Origin: an uncultured Clostridium sp.
GTDB lineage: Bacteria; Bacillota; Clostridia; Lachnospirales; Lachnospiraceae
Assembly: GCA_900544905.1 (NCBI GenBank)
Contig: UQXF01000074.1
Span: 1 to 18,362, forward strand
Length of the DNA stretch: 18,362 nucleotides
Direction: 5' to 3'
Below, one piece after another: positions 15,206 through 18,362 of this stretch. A program made the position numbers and the translations under genes. The notes under the pieces are model-generated. The model was not told where the DNA came from and ran no database searches. It was given only the letters and a program-made list of their open reading frames with translations. Numbering within the stretch: the first letter of the stretch is position 1; each line of letters starts with the position of its first letter.

Positions 15206-15280
15206 ATTATCTTTTTAAAGGTTCACCCGAATAACACACGATATCCCAGTATACAATAAAAAGAAAAGGAGAAAAAAGAA

Positions 15281-17434
15281 ATGAAAGACAAGATTTTTGG
15301 TGTACTTCAGCGTGTGGGAAGGTCCTTTATGCTTCCAATCGCAATTCTTCCAGTTGCCGGACTCCTGCTGGGAATCGGAGGGTCTTTTACAAATGAGACC
15401 ATGCTGGAAACTTATGGATTAACCGGTATTATGGGACCGGGAACTATTTTAAATGCAATTTTTCTGGTTATGAGTGATGCGGGAAATATTGTATTTACGA
15501 ATCTGCCGATTATATTTGCCATGGGTGTTGCCATCGGTATGGCAAAAAAGGAGAAGGAGGTTGCAGCATTATCCGCAGCGATTGCATTTTTCATTATGCA
15601 TGCCTCCATCGGCGCCATGATTAATATTAACGGTGGAGCCGAGACAATGTTAAATGGTGCAACTACTTCCGTATGCGGAATTACCTCCCTGCAAATGGGT
15701 GTGTTCGGCGGTATCATTGTAGGACTTGGAGTTGCGGCGCTGCACAACCGGTTTTACAAGATTGAACTGCCACAGGTATTATCCTTCTTCGGTGGTACAA
15801 GATTTGTTCCGATTATTTCCTCTCTTGTATATGTAGTAGTGGGTATTTTGATGTTCTTCATCTGGCCGGTTATCCAGAATGGTATCTACGCAGTGGGCGA
15901 CCTGGTATTAAATTCCGGCTATGCAGGAACCTGGGTATACGGATTTATGGAGCGTCTGCTGATTCCGTTTGGTCTTCACCATGTATTCTATCTTCCATTC
16001 TGGCAGACAGGTGTGGGTGGAACCTTAGAGGTTGGCGGACAGTTGATTGAAGGCGCACAGAATATTTTCTTTGCACAGCTGGCAGACCCTACAGTAGAGA
16101 AATTTGCTGTATCTGCAACAAGATTTATGTCAGGTAAGTTCCCATTAATGATTTTTGGTCTTCCGGGAGCTGCTCTTGCAATGTATAAGACAGCGAAGCC
16201 AGAGAAGAAAAAAGAGGTGGGAGGTCTTCTGTTATCAGCAGCGCTGACCTCCATGCTGACAGGTATTACAGAGCCGCTTGAGTTTACATTTTTGTTTGTT
16301 GCTCCGTTGCTGTATGGAATTCATTGTGTGTTTGCCGGTCTTGCATATATGTTAATGCATGTATTTGAGGTGGGTGTAGGAATGACCTTCTCCGGCGGCT
16401 TGATTGATATGTTTTTATTTGGTATACTTCAAGGAAATGCAAAGACAAACTGGGTATGGATTGTCATTGTGGGAATTTTCTACTTTATCATTTATTACCT
16501 GTTGTTCAGCTTCCTGATTAAGAAGATGGATTTGAAGACGCCTGGCCGTGGGGAAGAGGATGAAGAGGTAAAATTATACCGCAGAAGTGATGTGGATGCC
16601 AGAAAGAATGGCGCTGCAGCAGATGAAGGTACAGCTGCCGGGGAAGATGCCCTTTCCATGAAAATCTGCCAGGGACTTGGCGGAAAGAAGAACATTTCAG
16701 ATTTGGACTGCTGTGCTACGAGACTTCGCTGTACCGTACACAAGCCGGAACTGGTAAGTGACGATATGTTAAAGGCAACCGGAGCCTCCGGTGTGGTGCA
16801 CAAGGGAAATGGCGTCCAGATTATTTACGGACCACGGGTAACCGTTGTAAAATCAAATCTGGAGGATTATTTGGAGACTGCTCCGGATGAGGTATATATT
16901 CCAGAAGCGGTGGAAAATGCAGAGACAGAAGGTGCAGCAGAGGCGAAGGAGAATGCAGGAACCAAAGTTGTGAAGACAGTGACCATTTCCAGCCCGATAA
17001 CCGGTAAGGCAGGGGATATTACCTCTACACCGGATGAGGTATTTTCTAATAAGATGTTAGGGGATGGTGCAGCTGTGACACCGGAGGATGCAATTGTAAG
17101 AGCACCGGAGGATGGTGAAGTGGCATTTGTATTTGACACAAAGCATGCAGTGGGATTCTTGACAGATACCGGAATCAGTCTGCTGATTCATGTTGGAATT
17201 GATACGGTGAAGTTAGAAGGTCAGGGCTTTGAGTCACTGGTTGAGACCGGTCAGAAGGTAAAGAAGGGTGAACCGCTGCTGAAGCTGGACTTAGATTTTC
17301 TTAAGGCAAATGCACCTTCCATTGTATCTCCTGTAATCTGTTCAGAGATGGAGGATAATCAGAAAATCCGTCTGTTAAAGCAGGGAGATATTAAGGCTGG
17401 TGAGGAGCTGTTTGCTGTAGACTTTTTTGAATAA
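15281..17434 (+). CDS. ptsG: PTS glucose-type transporter, fused IICBA
   Basis: A 717-residue phosphotransferase permease that takes up and phosphorylates glucose. The IIC membrane domain (about 1-420) starts with FGVLQRVGRSFMLPIAILPVAGLLLGIGG and holds the substrate-site motif GITEPLEFTF. The IIB domain follows (about 455-540), with phosphocysteine C478 in DCCATRLR; C477 beside it is extra. The C-terminal IIA domain (about 560-717) has the histidine pair H622 (KHAVGF) and phosphohistidine H637 (LLIHVGIDTV). Acidic Ala/Glu-rich linkers join the domains. No separate crr gene is required. AAGGAG (15266-15271) is nine bases before ATG. Expression is controlled by the leader switch, and the antiterminator gene follows 40 bases downstream. 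Glucose is likely; a related hexose such as glucosamine is possible. Confidence 0.95.
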   Translation: MKDKIFGVLQRVGRSFMLPIAILPVAGLLLGIGGSFTNETMLETYGLTGIMGPGTILNAIFLVMSDAGNIVFTNLPIIFAMGVAIGMAKKEKEVAALSAAIAFFIMHASIGAMININGGAETMLNGATTSVCGITSLQMGVFGGIIVGLGVAALHNRFYKIELPQVLSFFGGTRFVPIISSLVYVVVGILMFFIWPVIQNGIYAVGDLVLNSGYAGTWVYGFMERLLIPFGLHHVFYLPFWQTGVGGTLEVGGQLIEGAQNIFFAQLADPTVEKFAVSATRFMSGKFPLMIFGLPGAALAMYKTAKPEKKKEVGGLLLSAALTSMLTGITEPLEFTFLFVAPLLYGIHCVFAGLAYMLMHVFEVGVGMTFSGGLIDMFLFGILQGNAKTNWVWIVIVGIFYFIIYYLLFSFLIKKMDLKTPGRGEEDEEVKLYRRSDVDARKNGAAADEGTAAGEDALSMKICQGLGGKKNISDLDCCATRLRCTVHKPELVSDDMLKATGASGVVHKGNGVQIIYGPRVTVVKSNLEDYLETAPDEVYIPEAVENAETEGAAEAKENAGTKVVKTVTISSPITGKAGDITSTPDEVFSNKMLGDGAAVTPEDAIVRAPEDGEVAFVFDTKHAVGFLTDTGISLLIHVGIDTVKLEGQGFESLVETGQKVKKGEPLLKLDLDFLKANAPSIVSPVICSEMEDNQKIRLLKQGDIKAGEELFAVDFFE

Positions 17435-17474
17435 GGGATAACGGCGAAAATTTATAGAAAATGAGGGGATAAGG

Positions 17475-18316
17475 ATGTACCGGATTGAGAAAGTATTGAA
17501 TCATAATACAGTTATAGCCATTTCCACGGAGAATAACCAGGAATACCTGATTATGGGAAAAGGCATTGGCTTTGGCAGGAAAATAAATGAACGGATGGAA
17601 GCAGGATTAGAGGATACCATTTATTCCTTACAGGAATCCACCGACAGGGGAGACGCCAGTAAGCTTGCCAAATCCATATCCCCGGTGTGTCTGGAGATTG
17701 CAGATGAGGTGCTGAAAAATGCCGAGAAGGCCTTCGGCAAAATTGACCGGAATATGCTGTTTCCAATGGCAGACCATATTGAATATGCAGTTAAGCGAAT
17801 TAAAAACCATGAGCAAATCAGCAATCCGTTAACAGAGGATATCCGCATTTTATTCCATGCGGAATATAAGGTGGCACAGTGTATCCAGGATATTTTAAGG
17901 GAAAAGCTGGATGTACAGATTGATGATGATGAGATTGGATATATTGCACTTCATATCCACTCGGCTATTGAGGATGAAAAGGTGTCCCAGGCGATGCAGA
18001 TGGCTCAGGCGGTGCGGGAATGTGTTTCACTGGTGGAAAAGGAAATCGGAAGACCCATTGATGTGTTGTCCCTGTCCTATAACCGTCTTATGAACCACAT
18101 CCGGTATATGGTGGTCCGCACCTTAAAGGGCGAACAGCTTAAGGTGAGTATGAATGATTATATGGAGGTGAAATTCCCGAAATCCTTTCAGATTGCACAG
18201 ACTGTCTGCGACCAGGTCAGCCATGACCTGCGGCGGCAGCTAAGCGAGGAGGAAATCGGTTATCTGGCAATGCATATTGAACGGGTGACAAGTGCGGAGC
18301 TGGAAAACGTGGAATG
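17475..18316 (+). CDS. glcT: GlcT/LicT-type PTS-controlled antiterminator, 3' end cut by contig edge
   Basis: A transcription antiterminator of the BglG family; 280 codons are genomic, close to the usual 280-285, so only the last few are missing. The N-terminal RNA-binding CAT domain (1-55: MYRIEKVLNHNTVIAI, GKGIGFGRK) is followed by PRD1 with H101 (ADHIEYA) and H160/H162 (ALHIHSAIE), and PRD2 with H208 (MNHIRYMV) and H267 (AMHIERV), the histidines phosphorylated by PTS proteins. AGGGG (17464-17468) is six bases before ATG. Placed directly after ptsG, it would bind the RAT in the ptsG leader when sugar drains phosphate from the IIB domain. The open frame runs on through the adapter, but those residues are not real. 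Confidence 0.93.
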
Positions 18317-18362
18317 CTGTCTCTTATACACATCTCCGAGCCCACGAGACTCGACGTCATCT
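18317..18362 (-). other. Sequencing adapter remnant, inverted copy
   Basis: The exact reverse complement of bases 1-46, ending the contig with the Tn5 mosaic end and i7-side adapter. The two copies form a 46-base terminal inverted repeat that is an assembly artefact. Confidence 0.97.

Noticed and set aside
1..18362. A 46-base perfect terminal inverted repeat suggesting a transposon or linear plasmid
   Set aside because: The repeat is commercial Tn5/Nextera adapter with an index, and there is no transposase or replication gene.

Overview
The window reads as an 18.3-kb contig from an anaerobic gut Firmicute, most likely a Lachnospiraceae member. The reasons are the AT-leaning low-to-mid GC, strong AGGAGG-type ribosome sites, TTG starts, a FeoB-associated Cys-rich peptide, a 'high-cysteine HCB'-type small protein, a Csp-like S8 protease and a GlcT/IICBA glucose PTS. 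Family names come from recognition of motifs; no database was searched. The first 46 and last 46 bases are sequencing-adapter sequence (Tn5 mosaic end plus Nextera i7 side), so the real insert is 47-18316.

Layout. (1) 91-3909: ferrous iron uptake operon feoA-feoA-feoB, then a 44-residue Cys-rich membrane peptide and a histidine-free, cysteine-rich Fur-family regulator, closed by a strong terminator. (2) 3937-6446: a near-consensus 7-1-7 Fur box over a promoter drives a small glycine-zipper/coiled-coil membrane protein and, overlapping by ATGA, a P1B-type ATPase with an N-terminal GRIRVH motif and a Ser-Cys-Ala metal motif. This pair resembles the fezA/fezB genes that build ferrosomes (membrane-bounded iron stores) and is the most interesting part of the window. 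(3) 6506-10640: a TetR regulator with its operator on its own promoter, and an ABC ATPase plus FtsX-type permease carrying the same operator motif upstream. (4) 10679-11036: a minus-strand Cys/Gly-rich small protein with its own promoter and terminator. (5) 11057-13267: a three-S1-domain RNA-binding protein and a secreted Fn3-NlpC/P60 hydrolase, ending in a terminator that abuts the start of (6) a subtilisin-like protease (13268-15052) with its own terminator. (7) 15079-18316: a glucose-type PTS IICBA permease preceded by a promoter and a clear antiterminator/terminator switch, then the GlcT-like antiterminator that would act on it, cut a few codons short by the contig end.

Working together: the left third is an iron module (import, sensing, and possible compartment storage under Fur control). 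The middle is an inducible export system under TetR control. The right end is a self-contained glucose uptake and sensing unit in which PTS phosphorylation of GlcT decides whether ptsG is read through its leader terminator. No tRNA, rRNA, CRISPR, insertion sequence or phage gene is visible, and no stretch over 300 bases lacks a gene.
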